NCBI RefSeq assembly: GCF_001042985.1
Contig: NZ_JYKY01000003.1
Location: 62,001 to 126,000, forward strand
DNA from: Pseudomonas lundensis
Lineage (GTDB): Bacteria; Pseudomonadota; Gammaproteobacteria; Pseudomonadales; Pseudomonadaceae
Direction: 5' to 3'
DNA length: 64,000 bases
Positions 1-7,761 of this stretch are shown here, piece by piece. A model generated the notes under the pieces. It did not search any database, was not told the DNA's origin, and saw only the letters and a program-made list of their open reading frames with translations. Both the position numbers and the translations under genes were made by a program. Position 1 is the first letter of the stretch; every line of letters begins with the position of its first letter.

Positions 1-2340
1 CGGGTTGAAAAGAGGATTGGTCATCCATCTGGCCATTTCGTTGAAATAACTGGATGACGCAATATACGCCTGCTCCAAGCCCTGCAAGATATTGGCTGGT
101 CTGTTGGCGCTGATGCTCACGGAAGCGTTGTACTTGGCCATTTCTTCGAAACTGAACCCTTGCGTTCTTAATGCGTTGATGACATCCGCGTGCTCACCGC
201 CTGAAAGGCTGTGCCGGAACATGAACGTCTCCAGGGGTTGAAGGTAAACCGTTGGAAAATGCTCGCGCACGTAATGCTCCAAGGCTTGAACACGATTTGG
301 CCTGAGATCCGAATAAACGCCATTCAAGCCCATGCGATCACGTTTTGAAACCGGGTTGTTACCGACCATGACGTAGCGGTTCAAACCGTCCACAGCGCCC
401 GCCGGGTCGGGGTTGATCCAGCGTTGCAACCACGGCGCGTAATAGCGAAATCCGTAGTAATACAGCCCGCTGGCGTCCTGTTCCTTGCCCGAGTAACGAA
501 CCGTTTTGAACGTGGCCTGCAACGCCGTCCGGGCCGCCCACCAGGCCGTGGCGCCATAGGGGTAATAGCTTTCCTGCGTGATTAACTGCCCGTGCCCGTC
601 AAGCTCCAGCGTGGTACTGCCTGACAGATCTGCGAGGCTGAAACGACACTGCGTTTGAGCCTCGGGGTCAACCCGACCGCGATCCCACTGCAACACCCTG
701 ATCCCGCTCAAACCGGTTTGAACCGTAATGACATTGAGTTGCTCGCCAGTGGCGGTGTCTTCGCGGATCTCAAGCCCCGGCAAATACAGAACCGAACGGG
801 TATGGACCCTGCTTGCGGCCAGGGTCGTGCGCACTTTCTGCACCCGTTGCCCGGCCGCGTCATAGGTATAAGCCTCCTCGTCGTTGCTGGCATCGGTGCG
901 GTGAACCAGCGTGACGCTCAACAGGTGGTTGTTCACGCTCCATTGAAGGGCCTGCCCCCGACCCAGCGACAGTGGGTTGCCGTTGCGGTCAAACGCACTG
1001 CCCAGTCCAGGGGTTTGAGGCGTAACGGCCTCGTCGTCATGCAGCACACCGTGATTGCTGGTGCTAGCCACTGCAAAGGTCCGCCGATAGCCGCTGCCGG
1101 TCTTAACGTGATGGCGTAACTGGGTCAGGTTGCCCGCCTCGTCGTAGACATACACGTGCCGGTAGTTTCGCCAGACCGTGTCATCTTTCACGCCATACAG
1201 CATGAACGCCGGTAACGCCGGGGAGGGGCTGTTATTCGCGTTTTCGCGCCCCGTTGCATAAGTCAACTGATAGAGCGTGTCGTAAGCGAAGGTACTGACC
1301 GGATCGACCTGAGCATTAAACGACCACTGCACCGGCTGCGCGTTGTCGCGGATCCGGGTCACATTGCCCACCCGGTCATATTCATAGTTCAGGTCTTGCA
1401 GCGGCGACTTCGCCTCGCCAGCCCGGTAAGCCTGCAACCGCTCCAGACGTCCATCAGGCTGCGCGTATTGCGCCACTGTCATCACATTGTTCGAGGCGCG
1501 TTCGGACTCCAACTGGCCACTGGCGTTGTAGGTGCGTTGATCGATCAGCACCTGGCGGCGCTCACCTTTGAGGGTCAGGGCGTTTTCGAGCAACAACCCA
1601 TCGATGCCATAGACACTGTGCTGACAATGACCTTTGGCATCAATTTGCCCGATCACCGCCGCAAACACGTCGTAGTGCCAGGCCGTGGTGAAACCCTCAG
1701 GCTTCAACCGTGCATCGCGCTCAGCCACCGCTTGCGGCCAGTCCACCACGTGCAGTGACTGACAGAGCCTGCGCTGCTCGCTCAACACCTGCCCTGTCAA
1801 CGAATAGTGCTCATAACGCAAAGACCCCGAGGCATCCTCATGCCGCACCAATCGCCCGCAGCGGTTGGCGGTCTTGTCCTGTGACGTGACGCTTGCGTAG
1901 GTCAGAACCTCGACGCAACGTTCAGCCAGCTCGTCGGCGCCGCGCTCATGCCGTGCGATCAGTCGCAGCCATGGGTCGAACACCTGACGCTGCTTTGCCC
2001 CCCTTGAGTCCCAACTCCTGAGCACGTGCCCCGCTGCCCCGCGCAACCACCAGCGACTGCCCGCATCGACGCTGCGGCTAAAGAGGGGGTGACCGCCGAG
2101 GCTGTACCGGGTGCTTTGATTGGACTGAGGCGCGGGCGATAGGTCCCGCATGCGGTGCAGGCGCGGGTCCCACTGCTCCAGCAACACGCCCGTTGCGCTA
2201 AACACCTGACTATTGATGCGCGACAGGGCCGGGGCGTCGGAGGAGATTCGGTGATAGGCCACGCGGCGCACACTCAGGCCACGAGGGTCAAAAGCGGCGA
2301 GGCTTGGCGTGTGGTGGTGCAAAGAGGAAGGCATGGGCAT
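1..2340 (-). CDS. RHS repeat-associated core protein, TccC-like polymorphic toxin (3' end beyond window)
   Basis: The first 780 codons are open in one frame from the ATG at 2340 to the window edge. The N-terminus (MPSSLHHHTPSLAAFDPRG) is typical of Pseudomonas RHS/TccC-like proteins. YD-type repeats follow; reading the frame at 1380 and 1200 gives YDRVGNVTRIRDN and YRHVYVYD. The RHS core is at about 530-460, with YYYGFRYYAPWLQRWINPDP and then DGLNRYVMVGNNPVSKRDRMGL near 330. RHS cores form a shell that holds a variable C-terminal toxin, and the core cleaves itself just after this motif. About 108 residues of the variable tip (NGVYSDLRPNRVQ onward) are visible without a stop, and I do not recognise them. 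There is no strong Shine-Dalgarno, so the start could also be the ATG at 2334. No tcdA/tcaB-like partner gene is visible on the right; the left side is unknown. Confidence 0.88.
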   Translation of the reverse strand, partial: MPMPSSLHHHTPSLAAFDPRGLSVRRVAYHRISSDAPALSRINSQVFSATGVLLEQWDPRLHRMRDLSPAPQSNQSTRYSLGGHPLFSRSVDAGSRWWLRGAAGHVLRSWDSRGAKQRQVFDPWLRLIARHERGADELAERCVEVLTYASVTSQDKTANRCGRLVRHEDASGSLRYEHYSLTGQVLSEQRRLCQSLHVVDWPQAVAERDARLKPEGFTTAWHYDVFAAVIGQIDAKGHCQHSVYGIDGLLLENALTLKGERRQVLIDQRTYNASGQLESERASNNVMTVAQYAQPDGRLERLQAYRAGEAKSPLQDLNYEYDRVGNVTRIRDNAQPVQWSFNAQVDPVSTFAYDTLYQLTYATGRENANNSPSPALPAFMLYGVKDDTVWRNYRHVYVYDEAGNLTQLRHHVKTGSGYRRTFAVASTSNHGVLHDDEAVTPQTPGLGSAFDRNGNPLSLGRGQALQWSVNNHLLSVTLVHRTDASNDEEAYTYDAAGQRVQKVRTTLAASRVHTRSVLYLPGLEIREDTATGEQLNVITVQTGLSGIRVLQWDRGRVDPEAQTQCRFSLADLSGSTTLELDGHGQLITQESYYPYGATAWWAARTALQATFKTVRYSGKEQDASGLYYYGFRYYAPWLQRWINPDPAGAVDGLNRYVMVGNNPVSKRDRMGLNGVYSDLRPNRVQALEHYVREHFPTVYLQPLETFMFRHSLSGGEHADVINALRTQGFSFEEMAKYNASVSISANRPANILQGLEQAYIASSSYFNEMARWMTNPLFNP

Positions 2341-2367
2341 GACCACAGGTAAACAAGGTCACGCCAG

Positions 2368-2393
2368 CCTGACGGCCCGATCAAGCCGTCAGG
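2368..2393 (-). terminator. Stem-loop between LLM oxidoreductase and RHS genes
   Basis: CCTGACGGC and GCCGTCAGG form a perfect 9-bp stem with an 8-nt loop, just after the LLM oxidoreductase stop and 28 bases before the RHS start. No U-run follows on the minus strand, so it may be a weak or Rho-assisted terminator, or a processing site that separates the two genes. Confidence 0.45.
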
Positions 2394-2403
2394 TGGTAGA
2401 TAG

Positions 2404-3429
2404 TTATTGCGGCGAGCGTGCCTCTGAGCGTTGTTTCATCACCTGCGCCAGCAATTCATAGGAATGAATACGGTCAGCATGTTCGTACAGGTCGCAGGTG
2501 AAAATCAGCTCATCAGCGCCCGTCTGCTCAACCAATACCTCAAGCTTGGCGCGGATCTTCTCGGGGCTACCGACCATGGCCAGGCCGAGGAAGCTCATCA
2601 CAGCGTCCTTTTCATGCGGCAACCACACACCGTCCATGGTTTTGACCGGCGCGCGCTGCACCAGACTTTGCCCGCGCATTAACGCCAGAATGCGCTGATA
2701 GACCGACGTCGCCAGGTACTCGGCGTGCTCATTGGTATCAGCGGCCACCAGCGGTACGCCCAGCATCACGTAGGGTTTGTCGAGCACAGCCGAGGGTTTG
2801 AAGTGATTGCGGTAGACGCGAATGGCTTCATGCATCAAACGGGGTGCGAAATGGGAGGCGAAGGCGTAAGGCAAGCCGCGTTCACCCGCCAATTGGGCAC
2901 TGAACAAGCTCGAACCGAGCAGCCACACAGGCACTTGGGTGCCGGTCCCGGGCATGGCAATCACGCGCTGATCCGGCGTACGCGGGCCCAGGTAGCGCAT
3001 CAGCTCGGCCACATCCTGCGGGAAATCATCGGCGCTGCCGGAGCGTTCGCGTCGCAACGCCCGCGCGGTCATCTGATCCGAACCCGGCGCACGGCCGAGC
3101 CCCAGATCAATGCGCCCAGGGTAGAGGCTTTCAAGGGTGCCGAACTGCTCGGCAATCACCAGCGGCGCATGGTTGGGCAGCATCACACCGCCAGAGCCCA
3201 CGCGAATGGTCGATGTACCGCCCGCCAGATAACCGATCAGCACCGCGGTCGCGGAACTGGCGATGCCGTCCATGTTGTGGTGTTCGGCAACCCAAAAGCG
3301 GTGATAGCCAAACTTTTCCACGTGCTGCGCCAAATCCAGCGAATTGTGCAGCGATTGGGCAGCGCTGCCGCCTTCACGCACGGGCACCAGATCGAGGGTT
3401 GAGAACTTGATATCGGACAGGTGTGTCAT
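2404..3429 (-). CDS. LLM class flavin-dependent oxidoreductase (luciferase-like monooxygenase family)
   Basis: This 341-residue protein has the bacterial-luciferase-like TIM barrel that uses reduced flavin. Visible family features are [10 protein letters not shown] near the start, the [14 protein letters not shown] strand (AEHH motif), [22 protein letters not shown], and [16 protein letters not shown]. These are typical of the group annotated as luciferase family oxidoreductase group 1 (YhbW-like). The substrate cannot be read from sequence. The start at 3429 is chosen because AGGAG lies 10 bases upstream and the homology begins there; the frame is open for another 185 codons upstream, but that stretch overlaps osmC on the other strand and is not family sequence. 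It is divergent from the OsmC gene. Confidence 0.9.
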   Translation of the reverse strand: MTHLSDIKFSTLDLVPVREGGSAAQSLHNSLDLAQHVEKFGYHRFWVAEHHNMDGIASSATAVLIGYLAGGTSTIRVGSGGVMLPNHAPLVIAEQFGTLESLYPGRIDLGLGRAPGSDQMTARALRRERSGSADDFPQDVAELMRYLGPRTPDQRVIAMPGTGTQVPVWLLGSSLFSAQLAGERGLPYAFASHFAPRLMHEAIRVYRNHFKPSAVLDKPYVMLGVPLVAADTNEHAEYLATSVYQRILALMRGQSLVQRAPVKTMDGVWLPHEKDAVMSFLGLAMVGSPEKIRAKLEVLVEQTGADELIFTCDLYEHADRIHSYELLAQVMKQRSEARSPQ

Positions 3430-3645
3430 CAGCCGGCTACTCCTAATGGGACGCAGGCTCAGACGCTCGCCAAAACCTGCCAGTGCTCTTTGCAATATGG
3501 GCATATACCCGAGTTTCAATAGCAGGCTACGAAATGAGCTACTAAAAAAGACGATTGGTCTGACAGTATGAACTTTACTCAGCCGACTACCCTCACAACT
3601 CCATACAAGGCGTGAAACCTTCACGCCGTTCTTCAGGAGGCACGC

Positions 3646-4077
3646 ATGAGTATTAAAAAGACAGCATCGGCTCATTGGGCAGGCGACCTTAAAACCGGCA
3701 TCGGCTCCATCTCCACTGAAACCGGCGTACTGCGCGAAGCGCCTTACGGCTTCAAGGCACGATTCGAAGGCGGCAAAGGCACCAACCCCGAAGAACTGAT
3801 CGGTGCGGCCCACGCTGGCTGCTTCTCGATGGCCCTGTCGATGATCCTTGGTGAGGCAGGGCTCACAGCCGAGAGCATCGACACCACCGCAGAAGTGACG
3901 CTGGATAAACAAGACGACGGTTTCGCGATCACTGCCGTGCACTTGGTGCTCAAGGCCAAAGTGCCGGGCGCCACCCAGCAGCAATTCGACGAATTGACCA
4001 CCAAGGCCAAAGAAGGCTGCCCGGTATCGAAAGTTCTCAAGGCCGATATCACGCTGGACGCCACGTTGCTGAGCTGA
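3646..4077 (+). CDS. osmC: OsmC family organic hydroperoxide reductase
   Basis: This 143-residue protein has the OsmC/Ohr fold. Two redox cysteines are visible: Cys59 in [11 protein letters not shown], the helix that carries the peroxidatic Cys, and Cys125 in EGCPVSK, the resolving Cys. The N-terminal [14 protein letters not shown] and the insertion after [15 protein letters not shown] fit OsmC better than Ohr. Family members reduce organic hydroperoxides in the cytoplasm with a thiol or lipoyl partner. The start has a strong AGGAGG 7 bases upstream. In Pseudomonas this gene is usually induced by osmotic or stationary-phase stress, but I cannot see which sigma factor is used here. Confidence 0.93.
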   Translation: MSIKKTASAHWAGDLKTGIGSISTETGVLREAPYGFKARFEGGKGTNPEELIGAAHAGCFSMALSMILGEAGLTAESIDTTAEVTLDKQDDGFAITAVHLVLKAKVPGATQQQFDELTTKAKEGCPVSKVLKADITLDATLLS

Positions 4078-4247
4078 TCAAGCACGGCACCGCGCCCTGG
4101 CCCGCTCCCTCTTGAGCAGGCCAGGGCGGTCTTGGCGATCCCCGTGTGTTTGCCCTGGATCAGTCTGGATTGACGCCCAATGTGATCGAATCATCCCCGC
4201 GTGCGTCAATGCATGACTTTGCGCATCGCAATCAAGGGAGTCTCACC

Positions 4248-4481
4248 ATGAAACGTTTCGCTTTAGCTGTTATCTGCTGCGCCATGGCGACCACTGCGTT
4301 GGCCGCGCCCAAGCCGTGTGAAGAACTCAAGGCTGAAATCGAGGCCAAGATTCAGGCTAATAACGTGTCGTCCTACACCCTGGAAATCGTGACCAACGAT
4401 GAAGTCCAAGACCAGAACATGGTGGTAGGCACGTGCGAAAACGGCACGAAAAAGATCATCTACCAGAAGAACGACAACTGA
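4248..4481 (+). CDS. DUF1161 family small periplasmic protein
   Basis: A 77-residue protein with a clear Sec signal peptide (MKRFALAVICCAMATTALAA) and a mature part that starts KPCEELKAEIEAKI. The two remaining cysteines (KPCEEL and VGTCENG) could form a disulfide. The pattern matches DUF1161, a family of unknown function found in proteobacterial periplasms. The start at 4248 follows AAGGGAG and opens directly on the signal peptide; a longer frame upstream lacks these signals. Confidence 0.85.
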   Translation: MKRFALAVICCAMATTALAAPKPCEELKAEIEAKIQANNVSSYTLEIVTNDEVQDQNMVVGTCENGTKKIIYQKNDN

Positions 4482-4484
4482 TCG

Positions 4485-4904
4485 CTACGGAATACAGTTG
4501 ACCAGCCGCTCCTCGGCCACCACCTTGCCCTCGGCGTTAAACAGCCGGGCATAGGCGTTGAAGCCCAGGGAGCGTGCCTGCAACCGATAACGCTGACCGG
4601 GCTGAAAATCGGCGTAATCGAGCGTCAGGTAGCACAGCCGTTCCTGCGGGTTGCTGAACTGGCTCATGCCCCCGATAAACACCTCATAGTCGAACCGCAC
4701 CATGAGTTCATGGCTGCCCGGCGTCACCTGAAAATAGCGGCCATCGGCCGTGCGCTGGTTATCCAGCCGCTCCGCCATCACCAGCTTGCCGGTTTGCGTC
4801 TCAAGATCGACCCACGCCATGGCGGGGTTGTGCACAGGCAAGGGCGTGCTGGCACACGCACTCAGCAGCAGACACGCTAGCGCCAACCCGATAAAAGTTC
4901 GCAT
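4485..4904 (-). CDS. Putative lipoprotein of unknown function
   Basis: A 139-residue protein with a lipobox signal peptide (MRTFIGLALACLLLSACAS, cleavage before Cys17). The body contains VTPGSHELMVRF and RYRLQAR, a beta-rich pattern seen in small envelope proteins that carry PEGA-like strands. I do not recognise a named family. The start at 4904 is supported by AAGGAAAC upstream and by the signal peptide; the frame extends 20 codons further but without a signal. It is convergent with the DUF1161 gene, with 3 bases between the stops. Confidence 0.7.
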   Translation of the reverse strand: MRTFIGLALACLLLSACASTPLPVHNPAMAWVDLETQTGKLVMAERLDNQRTADGRYFQVTPGSHELMVRFDYEVFIGGMSQFSNPQERLCYLTLDYADFQPGQRYRLQARSLGFNAYARLFNAEGKVVAEERLVNCIP

Positions 4905-5013
4905 GCTCGTTTCCTTGGCAGTGTGAAGTGCCAGCATAGCGCCTTCACCGCGACTGTGGCGCACTCACCCTCTTAACAGCTAGGCTTGCCGCACTCTTTG
5001 ACTGGATGACCCG

Positions 5014-6069
5014 ATGACGCCCAGGGCTTGTTGTTTATGGGTGCTGGCTGCACTGACCCTGCTCAGTGGCTGTTCCAGCGTGAACTATTACTCACAACTG
5101 GCGAGCGGGCAGTTGCACCTGCTAAAAGCCCGCGAGCCGATCGATCGCGTCATCAACGACCCCCAACGCCCCGCAACCCTGCGCAATCAGCTTGCCCATG
5201 CACAGGCGGCACGCACCTTCGCCAGCCAGCATCTGCTACTGCCTGAAAACGCCAGCTATCGCCTGTACGCCGACCTCAAACGCCCTTACGTGGTGTGGAA
5301 CGTGTTTGCGACCCCGGAATTTTCACTCGACCCCATCACCCATTGCTTCCCGATTGCCGGGTGCGTTGCCTACCGAGGCTATTACTCATTGGCAGGCGCG
5401 CGGGGCGAAGCGGCCTTACAACGCGAGCAACACCGGGATGTCTTTGTCAGTGGTGTGGAAGCCTATTCAACCTTGGGCTGGTTCGACGATCCGATCCTCA
5501 ACACCATGCTGAACTGGGGTGACGAGCGGCTCGCCAGCGTGATTTTTCACGAACTCGCTCACCAGCGTGTTTACGTCAAAGACGACACAGAATTCAACGA
5601 ATCCTTCGCGAACTTCGTCGAACAGGAAGGCATGCGTCAGTGGCGTGCCCACCAAGGCTTACCGCCCCCCGATCCACGCGCCACCCAACAACGCGAGCAA
5701 TTTATCGGCTTGGTTCTGCAAACGCGCCAAGCGTTGCAAACCCTCTACGCGCAAGAGTTACCGGCCGACACCATGCGCCAGCGCAAAGCCCAGACGTTTG
5801 AGCGCATGCGCGATCAATACCGCCAATTGCGTGACCAGCAGTGGGCCGCCAATACGCGTTTTGACCTGTGGATCAATAGCCCGATGAACAACGCCAAACT
5901 GCTGCCGTTCGGGCTCTACGATCAATGGGTGCCCGCGTTCGCGGCGTTGTTCCAGCAAAGCGGCAACGACTGGCAGACGTTTTATGCCGCCGTGGAACAC
6001 CTCGCGAAATTGCCGCTGCTGGCGCGCAAAACCGCCTTACGCCAACTGGCCGCACACGCTGCGGCTTAA
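5014..6069 (+). CDS. Predicted lipoprotein aminopeptidase (Aminopep/DUF2265 family)
   Basis: This 351-residue protein begins with a lipoprotein signal peptide (VLAALTLLSGCSS). It carries the gluzincin zinc motif in VIFHELAHQ near residue 180 and a downstream FNESFANFVEQEG segment that should give the third zinc ligand (Glu). The family is annotated as predicted aminopeptidase (COG4324/PF10023). Activity has not been shown for most members, so the assignment rests on the zinc site. Its stop overlaps the stop of the convergent phosphatase gene by three bases. Confidence 0.85.
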   Translation: MTPRACCLWVLAALTLLSGCSSVNYYSQLASGQLHLLKAREPIDRVINDPQRPATLRNQLAHAQAARTFASQHLLLPENASYRLYADLKRPYVVWNVFATPEFSLDPITHCFPIAGCVAYRGYYSLAGARGEAALQREQHRDVFVSGVEAYSTLGWFDDPILNTMLNWGDERLASVIFHELAHQRVYVKDDTEFNESFANFVEQEGMRQWRAHQGLPPPDPRATQQREQFIGLVLQTRQALQTLYAQELPADTMRQRKAQTFERMRDQYRQLRDQQWAANTRFDLWINSPMNNAKLLPFGLYDQWVPAFAALFQQSGNDWQTFYAAVEHLAKLPLLARKTALRQLAAHAAA

Positions 6070-6707
6070 GCCTTGCCCGGCTTCAGCCAGTTCATCACCA
6101 CACACGATGCAAATGCACTCGTGCTGCACGCGCCACTGCTCAAGGCTGCACGCAAGGCCGGTATGTCTGCGTTCATCAGGTATTTCGCGCCATCCTTGTA
6201 ATGCGCATTTTCACCGAAGCCGCCTTGGGTCATTTCTTTAAGCGCCTCTTCCTTGCTCCAGTCCTGAACCACCACGCGGTACATGGCTGACATCAGCCCG
6301 GTGCGGTCGGCGCCATGCTTGCAATGCATCAAGACCGGCCCGCGCGCTTGTGCCGTCTGAATGGCGCGCAGCGCAGCCAGTACGTCCTGGTCGTCCACGT
6401 GATTGGTGCGATATGGCAGCTGCACCTGAGTCACGCCGGGGGTTTTCAGCCACGTGCTGTCGGCCTCGGGCAGAAAATTGATCACCGTCGCAATCTGCAA
6501 CGTTTCCAGCAGCGGCTGCGCATGGCTGTCGGGCAAGGCGCTGCGGTAGAGCGTGGGCGACATTTGATACAGGTTGTACTGCGTGGCAACAGGCTGGGCC
6601 CATTGCACAGGGCGAGACGCAGGATGTTCATCCGCCTGCGCCTGTGGCAGCGCCGCCAACGTCAGGAATATCAGGCACAGCGCAGGGAGAATCCGATGTT
6701 TCGCCAT
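6066..6707 (-). CDS. tpbA: TpbA-like periplasmic dual-specificity tyrosine phosphatase
   Basis: This 213-residue protein has a Sec signal peptide (to about residue 25) and the cysteine phosphatase loop HCKHGADRTGL, with the nucleophile at Cys129 and Arg135. The candidate general acid is Asp105 in NHVDDQDVL. The segment QMSPTLYRSALP and the overall length match P. aeruginosa TpbA. That protein acts in the periplasm, dephosphorylates the diguanylate cyclase TpbB (YfiN) and lowers c-di-GMP and biofilm formation. The PAO1 match is from memory. The ATG at 6707 is the one that opens onto the signal peptide; upstream frame sequence is not signal-like. No tpbB is in this window. Confidence 0.85.
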   Translation of the reverse strand: MAKHRILPALCLIFLTLAALPQAQADEHPASRPVQWAQPVATQYNLYQMSPTLYRSALPDSHAQPLLETLQIATVINFLPEADSTWLKTPGVTQVQLPYRTNHVDDQDVLAALRAIQTAQARGPVLMHCKHGADRTGLMSAMYRVVVQDWSKEEALKEMTQGGFGENAHYKDGAKYLMNADIPALRAALSSGACSTSAFASCVVMNWLKPGKA

Positions 6708-7009
6708 ATCAGTTCGACCGTTTTTATAAAGATCAGAAAAAGTGGGGCGAGGGTGGATCAGCCGCAATCAAAACGCTGTGAGCCGCTTGTCAAAAAAACG
6801 TGAAGCCCGCAATTGCCCGGATTTAATTGCCGCGGGGTGCGGCAAAATTACGCATGAAACGATTCACCTAGGTCATTGGCCTGTTAGAATTTGTAACCAA
6901 TGTTTGCCTGCGCGTTCTTTTTCCCGGTCGAAGCCGACCCGTGCCGCCTGCCAAAACGAAAAGCTGCCGCTGAGCAGCTGTCATCCGTGAATGCCTGATG
7001 AGGTGCCTC
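6708..7009. other. Intergenic region between tpbA and the gluconate dehydrogenase operon
   Basis: About 300 bases that hold divergent promoters and no gene. A 7-bp inverted repeat (TTGCCGC, 5-base loop, GCGGCAA) lies at 6827-6845. A TAGAAT hexamer at 6885-6890, preceded by TGT, is a possible -10 element for the gad operon. The inverted repeat could be an operator just upstream of that promoter. Confidence 0.4.
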
Positions 7010-7759
7010 ATGTCTGAACAAGACAACCCGCGGCGTGAGTTTCTGCGCAAAACCCTGACCCTGATTCCCGTGGTGACTGTCGCCAGCACCAGCCTTGGCG
7101 GCTCAGTGCTGATGGCCTCGGCCAGCGTCGATGCCAACGCCGCGGCTCGCGAAGGGCGCTCGCCCGCGCCGGCTGCCGGCAATGCGTACGAACCCACCTA
7201 CTTCACCGCCCAAGAGTGGGCATTTGTGCAGGCCGCCGTGGCGCGCTTGATTCCAACTGACGAACAAGGCCCCGGCGCACTGGAAGCCGGTGTGCCGGAA
7301 TACATCGACCGCCAGATGAACACGCCTTATGCCAGCGGCGCGCTGTGGTTCATGCAAGGCCCGTTCAATGCTGATGCCCCGGCCGAGATGGGCTGGCAGA
7401 GCAAACTGGTCCCCAATCAGATTTATCGCCTGGGCATTGCTGCCACGGATGAACACTGCAAAAAGGTCTACGGCTCAGTATTTGCTGGGCTAGACAGCGC
7501 TACCCGAGACACCGTGCTCTCGCAGCTGGAAGCAGGCACCCCGCAATTGGAGAGTGTCCCGGCGAAGATGTTCTTCAGTTTGCTGCTGCAAAACACCAAG
7601 GAAGGGTTCTTCTGCGACCCGATTCACGGTGGCAACAAAGGCATGGTCGGCTGGACCCTGATCGGCTTCCCCGGCGCCCGCGCCGACTTCATGGACTGGG
7701 TAGAACGCAATGAGCAGTACCCCTTCCCGGCTGTATCGATCCGCGGCGAGAGGGCCTGA
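7010..7759 (+). CDS. Gluconate 2-dehydrogenase small subunit (subunit 3 family), Tat-exported
   Basis: A 249-residue protein with a twin-arginine signal near the N-terminus (RREFLRKTLTLIPVV) and a cleavable hydrophobic region. The body (AQEWAFVQAAVARLIPTDE, EAGVPEYIDRQM, GFFCDPIHGGNKGMVGW) is typical of the gluconate 2-dehydrogenase subunit 3 family. This subunit accompanies the flavoprotein through the Tat system and sits with it on the periplasmic face of the inner membrane. The ATG at 7010 follows GAGGTG by 6 bases; an in-frame ATG at 6998 is less likely. The next gene starts 2 bases after the stop, so the three gad genes form one operon. Confidence 0.92.
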   Translation: MSEQDNPRREFLRKTLTLIPVVTVASTSLGGSVLMASASVDANAAAREGRSPAPAAGNAYEPTYFTAQEWAFVQAAVARLIPTDEQGPGALEAGVPEYIDRQMNTPYASGALWFMQGPFNADAPAEMGWQSKLVPNQIYRLGIAATDEHCKKVYGSVFAGLDSATRDTVLSQLEAGTPQLESVPAKMFFSLLLQNTKEGFFCDPIHGGNKGMVGWTLIGFPGARADFMDWVERNEQYPFPAVSIRGERA

Positions 7760-7761
7760 GC

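Noticed and set aside
3430..3984. N-terminal extension of the LLM oxidoreductase to 526 codons
   Set aside because: The extra 185 codons are antisense to osmC; the Shine-Dalgarno and family homology both begin at 3429.
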